The notes under the pieces were generated by a model that was not told the DNA's origin, did no database searches, and saw only the letters and a list, made by a program, of their open reading frames with translations. This document shows, in pieces, positions 19,208 to 27,653 of a stretch of DNA of 64,000 nucleotides. Source of the stretch: Cyclobacterium sp. (lineage in GTDB: Bacteria > Bacteroidota > Bacteroidia > Cytophagales > Cyclobacteriaceae); assembly GCF_014762705.1 (NCBI RefSeq), contig NZ_JABURL010000123.1:1-64000 (forward strand), in the 5' to 3' direction. The translations under genes and the position numbers were made by a program. Positions within the stretch are counted from its first letter, which is position 1. Every line of letters begins with the position of its first letter.

Positions 19208-22200
19208 ATGTTTGATTTATTTATTAAACGACCCATTCTCTCCACAGTAATCTCCATATTGATTACTTTGATCGGATTATTGGCCCTTTTTGGTTTGCCC
19301 GTAACCCAATTCCCTGAAATTGTCCCCCCATCCGTAACCGTCACTTCCCAATACCGGGGAGCCAACGCTGAAGTGGTCACCAAAGCCGTCACCACCCCGC
19401 TAGAAAGGGCGATCAACGGTGTTCCCGGAATGACCTATATGTCATCGGTAAACACCAATGACGGGGTATCCGTGATCACGGTCTTTTTCAATGTGGGCAC
19501 TGATCCCGACCAGGCAGCCGTCAACGTACAAAACCGGGTAGCCACGGTAGTGGATGAATTGCCCGAAGAAGTCATTCGGGCCGGTGTCATGACAGAAAAA
19601 GAGGTGAATTCGATGTTGCTATACCTTAACCTCATGACATCGGACAGTACCCAGGACGAAAAATTTGTATACAATTTTGCCGACATCAACATCCTGCCCG
19701 AGCTTAAGCGGATCGACGGAGTGGGCCGGGCTGAAATCATGGGAAACAGGGATTATGCCATGCGTATCTGGCTGAACCCGGACCGCATGGTGGCTTATAA
19801 CCTAACCCCTCAGGATGTCAGTGAGGCCATACAAAGCCAAAACGTTGAAGCTGCTCCGGGGAAATCGGGAATCAGTTCCGACCGGGATCCCCAGGCCCTG
19901 CAATATGTGCTCAAGTACACCGGGAAATTTAATACTCAGGAAGATTATGAAAACATCACCTTAAAATCCCTGCCCGATGGCTCACTATTGAAAATTCGGG
20001 ATGTGGCAGAAGTAGAATTCGATTCCGAAGACTACAATATGGTTTCCATGACTGACGGGCGGCCTTCCGCCTCTATCATGATCAAACAGCGCCCCGGATC
20101 CAATGCCCGGGAGGTCATTCAAAACATCAAGGACAAGATGGAAGAACTTCAGGGATCTTCCTTTCCACCGGGCATGAAATATAATATCTCCTATGATGTC
20201 TCCCGATTTTTGGATGCCTCCATTTCGGAAGTGGTGAAAACCTTGATCGAGGCATTTTTGCTGGTATCATTTGTGGTGTTTATTTTCCTTCAAGATTGGA
20301 GGTCCACCCTTATCCCAGCCATAGCAGTGCCTGTCTCGCTTATTGGAACCTTCTTTTTTATGGGCCTTCTCGGATTCTCCATCAACATGCTGACCTTGTT
20401 TGCGATGGTACTGGCCATTGGCATAGTGGTGGACAATGCCATTGTCGTCGTGGAAGCCGTTCACGTGAAGATGCACCAAAACGGAATGAACGCCAAAGAG
20501 GCTACCTTCGCAGCCATGAAGGAAATTGGAGGTGCGATCATCGCCATTACCCTGGTCATGTCCGCCGTATTCATACCGGTAAGTTTTCTTTCTGGTCCTG
20601 TAGGGATTTTTTACCGGCAATTCTCTCTTACGCTGGCCATCGCCATTGTCATTTCCGGGATCAATGCCCTGACCCTTTCCCCGGCCTTATGCAGTTTGCT
20701 TTTGAAGCCTGTACATCACGAAAAAGGAAAAGGGCTGATGAGTCGTTTCTTTACGGCTTTCAACGAAAAATACGATGCTTTTTCGGGAAAATATGCCCAT
20801 TTCATAGGAAAAACCGCAGGAAGAAAAGCACTTACTTTTGGCATTTTAATCCTGTTTTTTGTCCTTACCTATGGCATGACCTTTGTTTTGCCCACGGGCT
20901 TTATCCCTAACGAAGATCAGGGGATGATTTATGTCAATGTGACCACTCCTCCGGGTTCAACCATGGACCGCACCCAACAGATAATGGATGATGTGCAAGC
21001 CTCCATCCTACCCTTTGAAGAGGTGGAAACCATCTCCACGCTGGCAGGATATAGCCTGCTTACCGAAACTGCCGGTGCTTCCTATGGCATGGGCATGATC
21101 AACCTGGTCGGATGGGATGACCGGGAAGCGGATGTCAATGAATTGATCCAAAAATACCAGGAAAGAACCGACCACATCACAGGTGCCTCTATCCAGTTTT
21201 TTGGTCCGCCTCCAGTACCAGGTTTTGGTAATGCATCTGGATTTGAATTGCAAATGCAGGACAAAACCGGAGGGGACCTGGAATTTACCGCCCAGACAGT
21301 AGACGATTTCCTTACAGCCATCAGACAAAGGCCGGAAATACAGGATGCCTTTACCAATTTTGACCCCTCATTCCCTCAGTATATCCTCAGGGTAGACCAT
21401 GACAAGGCCGCCAAACTGGGGGTTGACGTCCGTGCTTCCATGCAGACGCTACAGAGTTTTATAGGAAGTTATTACAGCTCCAATTTTATACAGTTTGGTC
21501 AGATGTACAAAGTCATGTTACAGGCCTCACCCGAATTCCGAACCAATCCGGAATCCCTGCTGAAAATGTACACCAAAAACAAGCAGGGAGAAATGGTCCC
21601 CTACTCTAATTTTGTGACCCTGGAACGGGTGTACGGTCCCGAGCAGCTGACCCGGTACAACATGTTTATATCCGCCATGGTCAATGGTGATGCCGCTCCA
21701 GGTTATTCCAGCGGAGATGCCATCCGGGCAGTAGAAGAAACCGCTGTTTCCATTCTTCCGAGAGGCTTTTCCATCGATTGGTCCGGTATGACCAGGGAAC
21801 AAATCGCCTCCGGCAATCAGGCAGTGTACATATTTATTATTTGCCTCCTGTTTGTTTACCTGCTCCTTGCAGCCCAATACGAAAGCTATCTGCTTCCTTT
21901 GCCTGTAATCCTCTCTTTACCGGCCGGGGTATTCGGTTCCTTCCTTTTATTATACCTCACAGGCTTGGAAAACAATATTTATGCGCAGGTTTCCCTGATC
22001 ATGCTGATCGGTCTGCTGGGTAAAAACGCCATTCTTATCATTGAGATTGCCGTTCAGTCCCGGCAAAAAGGCATGGGGATCCTGGCTTCAGCAAAACATG
22101 CGGCAGTAGAAAGGCTACGGCCCATCCTGATGACTTCATTCGCATTTATCAGCGGCCTGATCCCACTTGCGCTTGCCAGCGGAGCGGGAGCTATAGGCAA

Positions 22201-22375
22201 CCGAACCATTGGCACCGCAGCAGCAGGAGGAATGTTTATTGGAACTTTTGTCGGAATTATCCTCATTCCCGGACTATTCGTCGTGTTTGAATCCCTGGCT
22301 GCCTATTTCAAAAAGCAACCCGCACCGGTAGCTGAAGATCAAAGCGTTCCTTCAGGTAGTCTCAAAACTTCTTAA
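19208..22375 (+). CDS. RND efflux inner-membrane transporter (HAE1/AcrB family)
   Basis: 1055 residues, the usual length. Twelve membrane segments and two large periplasmic loops are evident. The N-terminus MFDLFIKRPILSTVIS is typical of the family. The proton-relay segment in TM4 reads VVDNAIVVVEAV: Asp409 is present but the second position, aspartate in E. coli AcrB (D408), is Asn410. The TM10 lysine is kept in LLGKNAILIIEIAVQ. The pump should export hydrophobic compounds or drugs by proton antiport with the adaptor and NodT-like channel on either side. Function with a single relay Asp is plausible for this subgroup but would differ from AcrB. Confidence 0.95.
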   Translation: MFDLFIKRPILSTVISILITLIGLLALFGLPVTQFPEIVPPSVTVTSQYRGANAEVVTKAVTTPLERAINGVPGMTYMSSVNTNDGVSVITVFFNVGTDPDQAAVNVQNRVATVVDELPEEVIRAGVMTEKEVNSMLLYLNLMTSDSTQDEKFVYNFADINILPELKRIDGVGRAEIMGNRDYAMRIWLNPDRMVAYNLTPQDVSEAIQSQNVEAAPGKSGISSDRDPQALQYVLKYTGKFNTQEDYENITLKSLPDGSLLKIRDVAEVEFDSEDYNMVSMTDGRPSASIMIKQRPGSNAREVIQNIKDKMEELQGSSFPPGMKYNISYDVSRFLDASISEVVKTLIEAFLLVSFVVFIFLQDWRSTLIPAIAVPVSLIGTFFFMGLLGFSINMLTLFAMVLAIGIVVDNAIVVVEAVHVKMHQNGMNAKEATFAAMKEIGGAIIAITLVMSAVFIPVSFLSGPVGIFYRQFSLTLAIAIVISGINALTLSPALCSLLLKPVHHEKGKGLMSRFFTAFNEKYDAFSGKYAHFIGKTAGRKALTFGILILFFVLTYGMTFVLPTGFIPNEDQGMIYVNVTTPPGSTMDRTQQIMDDVQASILPFEEVETISTLAGYSLLTETAGASYGMGMINLVGWDDREADVNELIQKYQERTDHITGASIQFFGPPPVPGFGNASGFELQMQDKTGGDLEFTAQTVDDFLTAIRQRPEIQDAFTNFDPSFPQYILRVDHDKAAKLGVDVRASMQTLQSFIGSYYSSNFIQFGQMYKVMLQASPEFRTNPESLLKMYTKNKQGEMVPYSNFVTLERVYGPEQLTRYNMFISAMVNGDAAPGYSSGDAIRAVEETAVSILPRGFSIDWSGMTREQIASGNQAVYIFIICLLFVYLLLAAQYESYLLPLPVILSLPAGVFGSFLLLYLTGLENNIYAQVSLIMLIGLLGKNAILIIEIAVQSRQKGMGILASAKHAAVERLRPILMTSFAFISGLIPLALASGAGAIGNRTIGTAAAGGMFIGTFVGIILIPGLFVVFESLAAYFKKQPAPVAEDQSVPSGSLKTS

Positions 22376-22392
22376 AGTCAATTCCCTATTCT

Positions 22393-23850
22393 ATGAATAC
22401 CAAACAATCAAGATACCTGTTATTCTTTATTTTGCTTGGAATGGGTCTCTATTCCTGCAAAATACCGCAACATGTGACAGATGAACACATCAGCCCGCCG
22501 GAATCCTATCCCGAATCCCTGGCTTCTCCAGCGGATAGTACCAAACTGGCACTGACCCGGTGGGAGGCCTTTTTTGGTGACCCGCAACTACAGGCCCTGA
22601 TAAAAAACGGTTTGGAAAACAACCAGGATTTGGCCAAAACACTGATGCAGATCCGAATTGCCAGAGCGGCCATGAGCCGGGCAAAAATGGGCCAATTGCC
22701 TGAAATCAATCTTGAGGCCGGAGCAGGAATCCGGAAATTCGGCGACTATACCATGGACGGGGTCGGAAACGACGACACCAACCGTTCCCCCACCGTTCCG
22801 GAAGACAAACGTATTCCGGTGCCCTATAAGGATTTTATTCTGGGAGCGGCATTTAATTGGGAGCTGGATATCTGGGGAAAACTCAATATGAAAAAAAAGC
22901 AGGCTTTGTCCAGGTATCTGGCTTCAGAAGAAATGAGTAACCTGACAAAGACCTGGTTGATAGCGGAAATTGCCAATACCTATTACACCGTAGTGGGCCT
23001 GGATGAAGAAATAGAAACGCTGCTTTCCAATATCGCCTTCCAGGAACAGGCATTCGAATTGGGAAAAAGCTTGAAAAATGCCGGTCAGGAAAGCCAATTG
23101 TCGATCGATCAGTTTGAAGCCCTGATGCTCAACTCCAAGGGCCTTTTGGTCAGGAAACGCAGGGAACTGAGACAGGCAGAATTGAACCTGGCTTACCTCA
23201 CCGGGGGCTATCCGGAAGCCATATCCCGGCAGTCTTTGTCAGAAGTGGACATTTTTCCGGATGCCCTTCAGCTGGGTCTGCCATCGGATCTGTTAAGGAT
23301 GAGACCGGATATCCGGGCAGCCGAACAAACCCTTAAAGCCAATAACCTGGAAGTGGGAATCGCCAGAACGGCATTTTTCCCTACTTTTAACCTGTACGGC
23401 ATGGCCGGATTCAATGCTTTTGAATTCAGCAAGCTCTTTCTGAACCCGGCCTCAACAGTACACCAGTTAGGGGGAGGCCTGGTGGCACCGGTATTCAACA
23501 GAAACAGGATCAAGGCTGCTTATGAAAGCGCCAGGGCCCGGCAAAAGATAGCCTTGTATGACTATGAACAAACCGTTCTCAATGGTTATTTGGAAGTGCT
23601 GGGGCTGGTCAATAATTACACCACCTATCAGGAAGAACTCGAGTTGAAAACCAATGAGGTATTGGTGCAGCGGAGGTCTGTGGACAATGCCAATACCATG
23701 TTTAAGGTAGGATATGCAGACTACCTGGATGTGATCAATAGCCAGTCCAATGCCCTTTCTTCCGAGCTGGACTATATCAACCTAAAAGTGCAACAACTAC
23801 AAAATATCACCAGTTTGTACAGGGCCCTGGGCGGGGGCTGGCAGCAATAA
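22393..23850 (+). CDS. RND efflux outer-membrane channel lipoprotein (NodT/TolC family)
   Basis: 485 residues. The signal peptide ends in a lipobox-like LYSC, so it is an outer-membrane lipoprotein of the NodT/OprM type. Two outer-membrane-factor repeats follow. Conserved blocks are WEAFFGDPQLQALIKNGLENN near the start, ELDIWGKL, LPSDLLRMRPDIRAAEQ (the second-repeat signature), GGGLVAPVFNRNRI and VGYADYLDVINSQ. It completes the tripartite pump and is followed 76 bases later by a strong terminator that closes the operon. Confidence 0.93.
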   Translation: MNTKQSRYLLFFILLGMGLYSCKIPQHVTDEHISPPESYPESLASPADSTKLALTRWEAFFGDPQLQALIKNGLENNQDLAKTLMQIRIARAAMSRAKMGQLPEINLEAGAGIRKFGDYTMDGVGNDDTNRSPTVPEDKRIPVPYKDFILGAAFNWELDIWGKLNMKKKQALSRYLASEEMSNLTKTWLIAEIANTYYTVVGLDEEIETLLSNIAFQEQAFELGKSLKNAGQESQLSIDQFEALMLNSKGLLVRKRRELRQAELNLAYLTGGYPEAISRQSLSEVDIFPDALQLGLPSDLLRMRPDIRAAEQTLKANNLEVGIARTAFFPTFNLYGMAGFNAFEFSKLFLNPASTVHQLGGGLVAPVFNRNRIKAAYESARARQKIALYDYEQTVLNGYLEVLGLVNNYTTYQEELELKTNEVLVQRRSVDNANTMFKVGYADYLDVINSQSNALSSELDYINLKVQQLQNITSLYRALGGGWQQ

Positions 23851-23926
23851 GCCTACTCTGCGAAGAGGCACATGAATAACAGGTAGGCAGTATGGTTACC
23901 GAAAAATTACTCCTACACATAGCAGG

Positions 23927-23963
23927 AAAAAATCCTGCCGGATAATGCCGGCAGGATTTTTTT
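23927..23963 (+). terminator. Rho-independent terminator closing the RND operon
   Basis: A perfect 15-base inverted repeat (AAAAAATCCTGCCGG and its complement) with a 6-base loop ends in seven T residues. The A-rich left arm would let it act in both directions. Confidence 0.9.
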
Positions 23964-24132
23964 GTCCTTTTCCCCAGGAAGGGGATGCAATCATTTAAAT
24001 TCCGCCAAGCAATCCGGGAAGATAAAGCTGAATTTTTTAGTGGATAACAGACAATTGCAGTACTTCCTTTGACTGAATAAAGTTTTGATACCAGCATTCC
24101 CGATGATTTTAAAGAAATAATTAATAATATTA

Positions 24133-24207
24133 AACCCTGACTAAAAGTTGATTTTGTGAGGGATATCCAACTGGATTTTGTAAGCTATCCCTGATTATGT
24201 CAGGGTT
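24133..24207 (+). promoter_or_regulatory. Nested inverted repeats upstream of the first Crp/Fnr gene
   Basis: Outer arms AACCCTGAC (24133-24141) and GTCAGGGTT (24199-24207) are perfect complements. Inside them lie GGGATA (24160-24165) and TATCCC (24186-24191), and a direct repeat of GATTTTGT. The right arm ends 12 bases before the ATG. It may be an operator or a 5'-leader fold. The rest of the 369-base gap 23851-24219 holds the terminator above and nothing else recognised. Confidence 0.5.
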
Positions 24208-24219
24208 ATAATATGTTAT

Positions 24220-24717
24220 ATGCCATTAGAAAAAATAATTTCCGTGAAAGAAATAACAATTAAAAAGGGTGAAACAATACAGCGAAGTGGAGAGATTGGA
24301 ACAAAAGTATATCATGTAAAATCTGGACTATTACGCAGCTATTCTATTGATAAAAATGGCAAGGAAAATATTTTCATGTTTGCACCTGAAGGATGGGTTA
24401 TTGCAGACACTTGCGAACCTGAATCAAAATCAACTCTTTTTATAGATGCATTAGAAGATTCCACTGTTATTGAATTCAAAAAAGACCTCGAACGAGAAAA
24501 ACAGAATGTTGGAGCGATCACAAAAAGGTTGAATGCAATGCAAAATCGAATCATGATGCTAATTAGCACAAACGCCATTGAACGTTATGAGTACTTCATT
24601 CAAACCTATCCCAATATTGTCCAGCGTGTTCCTCAACACATGATTGCTTCATATATTGGTGTGAATCCTGAAACATTAAGCGCTGCCAAAGCAAAACGCC
24701 TGAAGAAAAGCAGTTAA
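24220..24717 (+). CDS. Crp/Fnr family transcriptional regulator, short form
   Basis: 165 residues, shorter than the usual 190 or so because the N-terminus begins close to the cyclic-nucleotide-binding fold. The cNMP-binding-like beta roll covers about residues 10-85 (VYHVKSGLLRSYSIDKNGKENIFMFAPEGW). The C-terminal helix-turn-helix is QRVPQHMIASYIGVNPETLS. No cysteine cluster for an Fe-S centre is visible, so it is not FNR-like. It lies 81 bases before a small membrane-protein gene that it may control. Nested inverted repeats directly upstream suggest autoregulation. Base composition is more AT-rich than the flanking efflux operon. Confidence 0.85.
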   Translation: MPLEKIISVKEITIKKGETIQRSGEIGTKVYHVKSGLLRSYSIDKNGKENIFMFAPEGWVIADTCEPESKSTLFIDALEDSTVIEFKKDLEREKQNVGAITKRLNAMQNRIMMLISTNAIERYEYFIQTYPNIVQRVPQHMIASYIGVNPETLSAAKAKRLKKSS

Positions 24718-24761
24718 TTCATTTCTTATGAAATCATAATGGATAGGTTTTACCCTAGAAT

Positions 24762-24769
24762 TAACTTTG
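24762..24769 (+). promoter_or_regulatory. Possible -7 element for the small membrane-protein gene
   Basis: TAACTTTG matches TAnnTTTG and lies 29 bases before the ATG at 24799. No good TTTG is found about 19 bases upstream; an activator such as the neighbouring Crp/Fnr protein could replace it (inference). Confidence 0.4.
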
Positions 24770-24798
24770 CACTTCAGTAAAACAATATCAAAATAGAA

Positions 24799-25248
24799 AT
24801 GAAAAATTTATTAAAAGTATCAGCTGTACTTTGGATCATTTGGGGACTTATACACGTTTTGGCAGGAGTAATGACAATGAAAGGAATATTGACCAATGAC
24901 ATTGCTTCGTCAGTTGCAGGAATTGCTGATGCCGTGGACTCTGAATCGTTGCAAATGAACTACCCAAAAGCAGCAGGTGCAGTAATCGGACAACACGGAT
25001 TTAACTTACTTTGGATTGGATTGGTAACACTCATAAGTGCTTTCTTTATTTGGAAAGGAAATAAAAATGCAATTTTTCTTGCTGCAATTTGTGGTGGTTT
25101 AGCTGATTTAGGCTATTTCCTATTTATGGATTTAGGCGAATATGTAAATTTTATGCCTGGAACCGTAATGACTATAGTTTCATCTTTAGCAATAATTACA
25201 TCCTTTTATGCTTATTCTAAAAGCAGGAAACTAAATACATCCGAATAA
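24799..25248 (+). CDS. Small four-helix inner-membrane protein of unknown function
   Basis: 149 residues with four hydrophobic segments (about 5-27, 65-87, 92-111 and 118-138). The N-terminal SAVLWIIWGLIHVLAG and the HGFNLLWIGL stretch recall small integral membrane proteins seen beside Crp-type or AraC-type regulators in Bacteroidota, but I cannot assign a family. It has no catalytic motif. It follows the short Crp/Fnr gene with its own possible promoter and is probably the regulator's target. The stop codon is followed within 15 bases by the 3' end of the minus-strand intron-like element. Confidence 0.7.
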   Translation: MKNLLKVSAVLWIIWGLIHVLAGVMTMKGILTNDIASSVAGIADAVDSESLQMNYPKAAGAVIGQHGFNLLWIGLVTLISAFFIWKGNKNAIFLAAICGGLADLGYFLFMDLGEYVNFMPGTVMTIVSSLAIITSFYAYSKSRKLNTSE

Positions 25249-25261
25249 AAAACGGCATACA

Positions 25262-25848
25262 ATCGAGTAGCCTGACCTGAGCCAAATGGCTCAGGTTGAG
25301 GCTCTCACACCACCAAGGTGCGACAAGAAGTCGCTTTGATAACTGTTTAACGTTCCATGAACGATTAAACCTTGTGTTCCATCACAAGTAGCCTATGGAC
25401 ACGTGCATTTCTGGTAACGGAATTGTGCGAAGCTATCCGGACAATATAGCCCGTAAAGAGATTCTGCTAAGAATGTCTGTTGCGCACCAACGTCAGGTGC
25501 GGGGGAGTATTGGGTATGGTCAACATACGTGAACTGCTGATAAATGTCGTGACGTGTAGACAGCGAAAGACGTTGACAGGCTGTGACTAAAGCGGTCTGC
25601 CTGGCAGGCTTTGCGGTGTCTGCTACATGGATTTCAATTTTCCCGGCAAAGAGGCAGGATCAAAACCCTCCTATCATCTAATCGTAACTTGGTAAGTACT
25701 CCGAGACAGCTTGCCCCAACACCTCCTGGCGATCCCCAAGCTAAGGGATACAGAAATTCGGCACAGGCTACTGATGGGGATTAGTACAGGCTTTCACCCG
25801 TTGGAACGGTCAACTTTTTGACCTATATTCACCATTCAAGGCACACAC
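25262..25848 (-). mobile_element. ORF-less group IIC-like intron or remnant
   Basis: Read on the minus strand, the segment begins GTGTGTGCCTTGAATGG (class C introns start GUGUG) and continues with GGGTGAAAGCCTG near the 5' end. It ends with GGTGGTGTGAGAG (25302-25314), a 9-bp domain-VI-like hairpin (25275-25296) and CTACTCGAT, the 3' terminus common in class C introns. A domain-V-like hairpin (GCGAC/GTCGC, 25320-25334) lies just before that. No reverse-transcriptase reading frame exists in its roughly 585 bases. Domain V looks degenerate, with several G-U pairs in the lower stem, so splicing is uncertain. It fills most of the 746-base gap between two island genes. The exact 5' boundary is uncertain by a few bases (25846 or 25848). 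Confidence 0.55.
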
Positions 25849-25906
25849 ATTGGCTTGAGTACAGCGGGAAGGAAGCGAATAAAATAAATTTAGTATATTA
25901 AATGAA

Positions 25907-25963
25907 GTTCGGGAAAGCCGGGGGATTGGGCTCCGAAAACCCCCACAGCACCCAAGCCCGAAC
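25907..25963 (+). repeat. 57-base imperfect inverted repeat upstream of the second Crp/Fnr gene
   Basis: Outer arms GTTCGGG and CCCGAAC are perfect complements; GGGGG (25920-25924) and CCCCC (25940-25944) pair inside. It is much more GC-rich than its surroundings and ends 31 bases before the ATG. It could be an operator, an mRNA hairpin, or a recombination site left by insertion. Confidence 0.5.
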
Positions 25964-25994
25964 CTTGCCATTAATTTGGAAAATATAAAAACAA

Positions 25995-26576
25995 ATGGAA
26001 AAATTACTCTTTGATTTCATCTCAAAATATATCACCCTCACAGCGGATGAAGAAAAAGCTTTAATAGACCTAAATATCTTTCGTTCTTTTAAAAAAGGAA
26101 CTTTACTGTTAGCGGAGGGACAAAAGTCGAACAATGGTTATTTTGTATTAAAAGGCTGCATTCGAATCTATTATATGATTGATGGAGAGGAGAAAACAAC
26201 CGCTTTTTATACCGAAATGGAAGGTTTTACCCCTCCAGGTGTGGTGGACAAAAAGCCATCGAAGTTCTATGTTTCCTGTGTCGAGGACTCGATTCTTACC
26301 ATTTCTGACCCTAGTATGGAAGAAGAGATTTTCCAAAAATTTCCAAAATTTGAAACAATGTGCCGGGTTTTATCGGAAGAGCTTCTGGTAAAGCAACAGC
26401 TTGATTTTGATACCTTTAAAACCTCATCCCCTGAGCAGCGTTACCTTAAACTTTTAGAAAATCGCCCCGATTTGATTCAGCGTGTTCCGCAATATCAATT
26501 AGCAAGTTTTTTGGGTATTAAACCGCAATCTTTGAGCAGGTTACGTGCAAGAGTACTTGAAAAAAATAAGAGATAA
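25995..26576 (+). CDS. Crp/Fnr family transcriptional regulator
   Basis: 193 residues, full length. The cNMP-binding-like domain covers about residues 25-115 (FKKGTLLLAEGQKSNNGYFVLKG at its start). A helical linker follows, then a C-terminal winged helix-turn-helix with QRVPQYQLASFLGIKPQSLSRLRA. This is the common Bacteroidota subgroup; no cysteine ligands are present. It probably controls the outer-membrane protein gene 84 bases downstream. It is the second such regulator in the island and shares the QRVPQ...ASxxG HTH pattern with the first, but the rest is diverged, so they are not a recent duplication. Confidence 0.88.
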   Translation: MEKLLFDFISKYITLTADEEKALIDLNIFRSFKKGTLLLAEGQKSNNGYFVLKGCIRIYYMIDGEEKTTAFYTEMEGFTPPGVVDKKPSKFYVSCVEDSILTISDPSMEEEIFQKFPKFETMCRVLSEELLVKQQLDFDTFKTSSPEQRYLKLLENRPDLIQRVPQYQLASFLGIKPQSLSRLRARVLEKNKR

Positions 26577-26623
26577 AATCCCTTTCTTAACTTAAGTGAA
26601 CGATTATCGGTTTCGCACTCCCC

Positions 26624-26631
26624 TATTTTTG
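26624..26631 (+). promoter_or_regulatory. Possible -7 element for the outer-membrane protein gene
   Basis: TATTTTTG fits TAnnTTTG and lies 29 bases before the ATG at 26661. The -33 region has no clear TTTG, which would fit activation by the upstream Crp/Fnr protein (inference). Confidence 0.35.
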
Positions 26632-26660
26632 TCATATCGTTTTACATTAACTAAACAGAT

Positions 26661-27281
26661 ATGCAAAAGAAATTTTTATGGATTGGAATTGTTTTAGCTT
26701 TGACAAGCAGTTTTAAGGTCAATGCACAATACTCTATGCAGGATAGCAATTCCAAAAGATATTTTATTGGAAGTACATTTTTCGTCCTGGGAAATTTCGT
26801 TGAGAGCAACCAACCTGATTTTGCTCAGCTTAATTTTGGCTACCGCATCACAGAAAAGAATGTGGTATCCCTAGAGCTAAAAACCTGGAAATACGCCTGG
26901 TCCCTGGGTATTCCCTATGGAGATTCTTATGAAGCACCGGAAGAAAAGTTTCCCGGCTACATCAGAGAATATGGCTTTGCAGTAGCTTATCAGCGATTCT
27001 TGTGGAAGGGCCTTTATGCTGGAGTTCACGTAATGAATGCCTGGCAAAGCTTTGTTGACGAGGACAACCAGAAAATTGGTAAGGGCTTTCAGATTTTCAA
27101 CACCTATAGAGTGGGCTATCACATTAAACTATTTAGAAACAGAATATTTATAGAACCATCTTTAGCTATTACGCATCGTCCGTACCACACAAAAATGCCT
27201 GATTCCTTTAAACAACTTGATGACAAAAATTCAAAATTCTTTTTCGGAGAACCGGGTCTGCATTTTGGGTTTAATTTTTAA
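26661..27281 (+). CDS. Secreted beta-barrel-like outer-membrane protein, unknown function
   Basis: 206 residues. A signal peptide (MQKKFLWIGIVLALTSS, then KVNAQ with cleavage after NA) precedes a chain with alternating aromatic/polar strands: FIGSTFFVLGNF, QLNFGYRITEKNVVSLELKTW, YGFAVAYQRFLW, YRVGYHIKLF, and a terminal HFGFNF ending in Phe, the usual signature of a small outer-membrane barrel of about eight strands. I cannot assign a named family. It is three bases before a lipoprotein gene, so they are co-transcribed, and both probably answer to the Crp/Fnr gene upstream. Confidence 0.75.
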   Translation: MQKKFLWIGIVLALTSSFKVNAQYSMQDSNSKRYFIGSTFFVLGNFVESNQPDFAQLNFGYRITEKNVVSLELKTWKYAWSLGIPYGDSYEAPEEKFPGYIREYGFAVAYQRFLWKGLYAGVHVMNAWQSFVDEDNQKIGKGFQIFNTYRVGYHIKLFRNRIFIEPSLAITHRPYHTKMPDSFKQLDDKNSKFFFGEPGLHFGFNF

Positions 27282-27284
27282 TCG

Positions 27285-27653
27285 ATGAAAACTATCCTGA
27301 ATCTAACAAAATCAGTCATTTTCGTATTCTCATTCGCACTAATTTCATGCGAAAAAGAAGACCCCCATTTCTCACCTACAAATTTGTGCGAAGTACAAAA
27401 CCCCGTACAGGAAGTAGAATGGCTAAAAAATGCCATTGATGAAGTGCGTAGTGATGAATACTCCTATTATTCCACGGCTTTGTATCAAGGTGAAAGGGTC
27501 TTCTTCTATGGAAATTGCGACCCACTGATCAATTATGCATCATTCATTAGAAACTGTGCCGGCGATAATTTAGGAAATACAGAGGAGCTTTATAATAGAC
27601 TTTCAGAAATAAATGTGCTATGGAAACACGAAAACTCAAAATGTATTTTTTAA
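27285..27653 (+). CDS. Small lipoprotein of unknown function
   Basis: 122 residues. The signal sequence ends in the lipobox ALISC, so it is lipid-anchored. The mature part is acidic and has cysteines in NLCEVQNP, YGNCDPL, IRNCAG and SKCIF, enough for two disulfides. The pattern of an early C-x-x-x-N-P, then EWLKNAIDEV and GERVFFYGNCD, resembles small Bacteroidota lipoproteins of the DUF6970 kind (recall only). It begins three bases after the outer-membrane protein gene stop. Function unknown. Confidence 0.7.
   Translation: MKTILNLTKSVIFVFSFALISCEKEDPHFSPTNLCEVQNPVQEVEWLKNAIDEVRSDEYSYYSTALYQGERVFFYGNCDPLINYASFIRNCAGDNLGNTEELYNRLSEINVLWKHENSKCIF

Noticed and set aside
25249-25262. Integron attC-like half site (ACGGCATACAA) after the small membrane-protein gene
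   Set aside because: Class C introns can target attC sites and the gene looks cassette-like, but the core does not fit the RYYYAAC rule and no matching half was found on the other side.
25318-25848. Plus-strand group II intron starting at GTGCGAC (25318)
   Set aside because: GTGCG looks like an intron start, but the 3' signature (GGTGGTGTGAGAG, hairpin, CTACTCGAT) reads on the minus strand, and no domain V was found on the plus strand.
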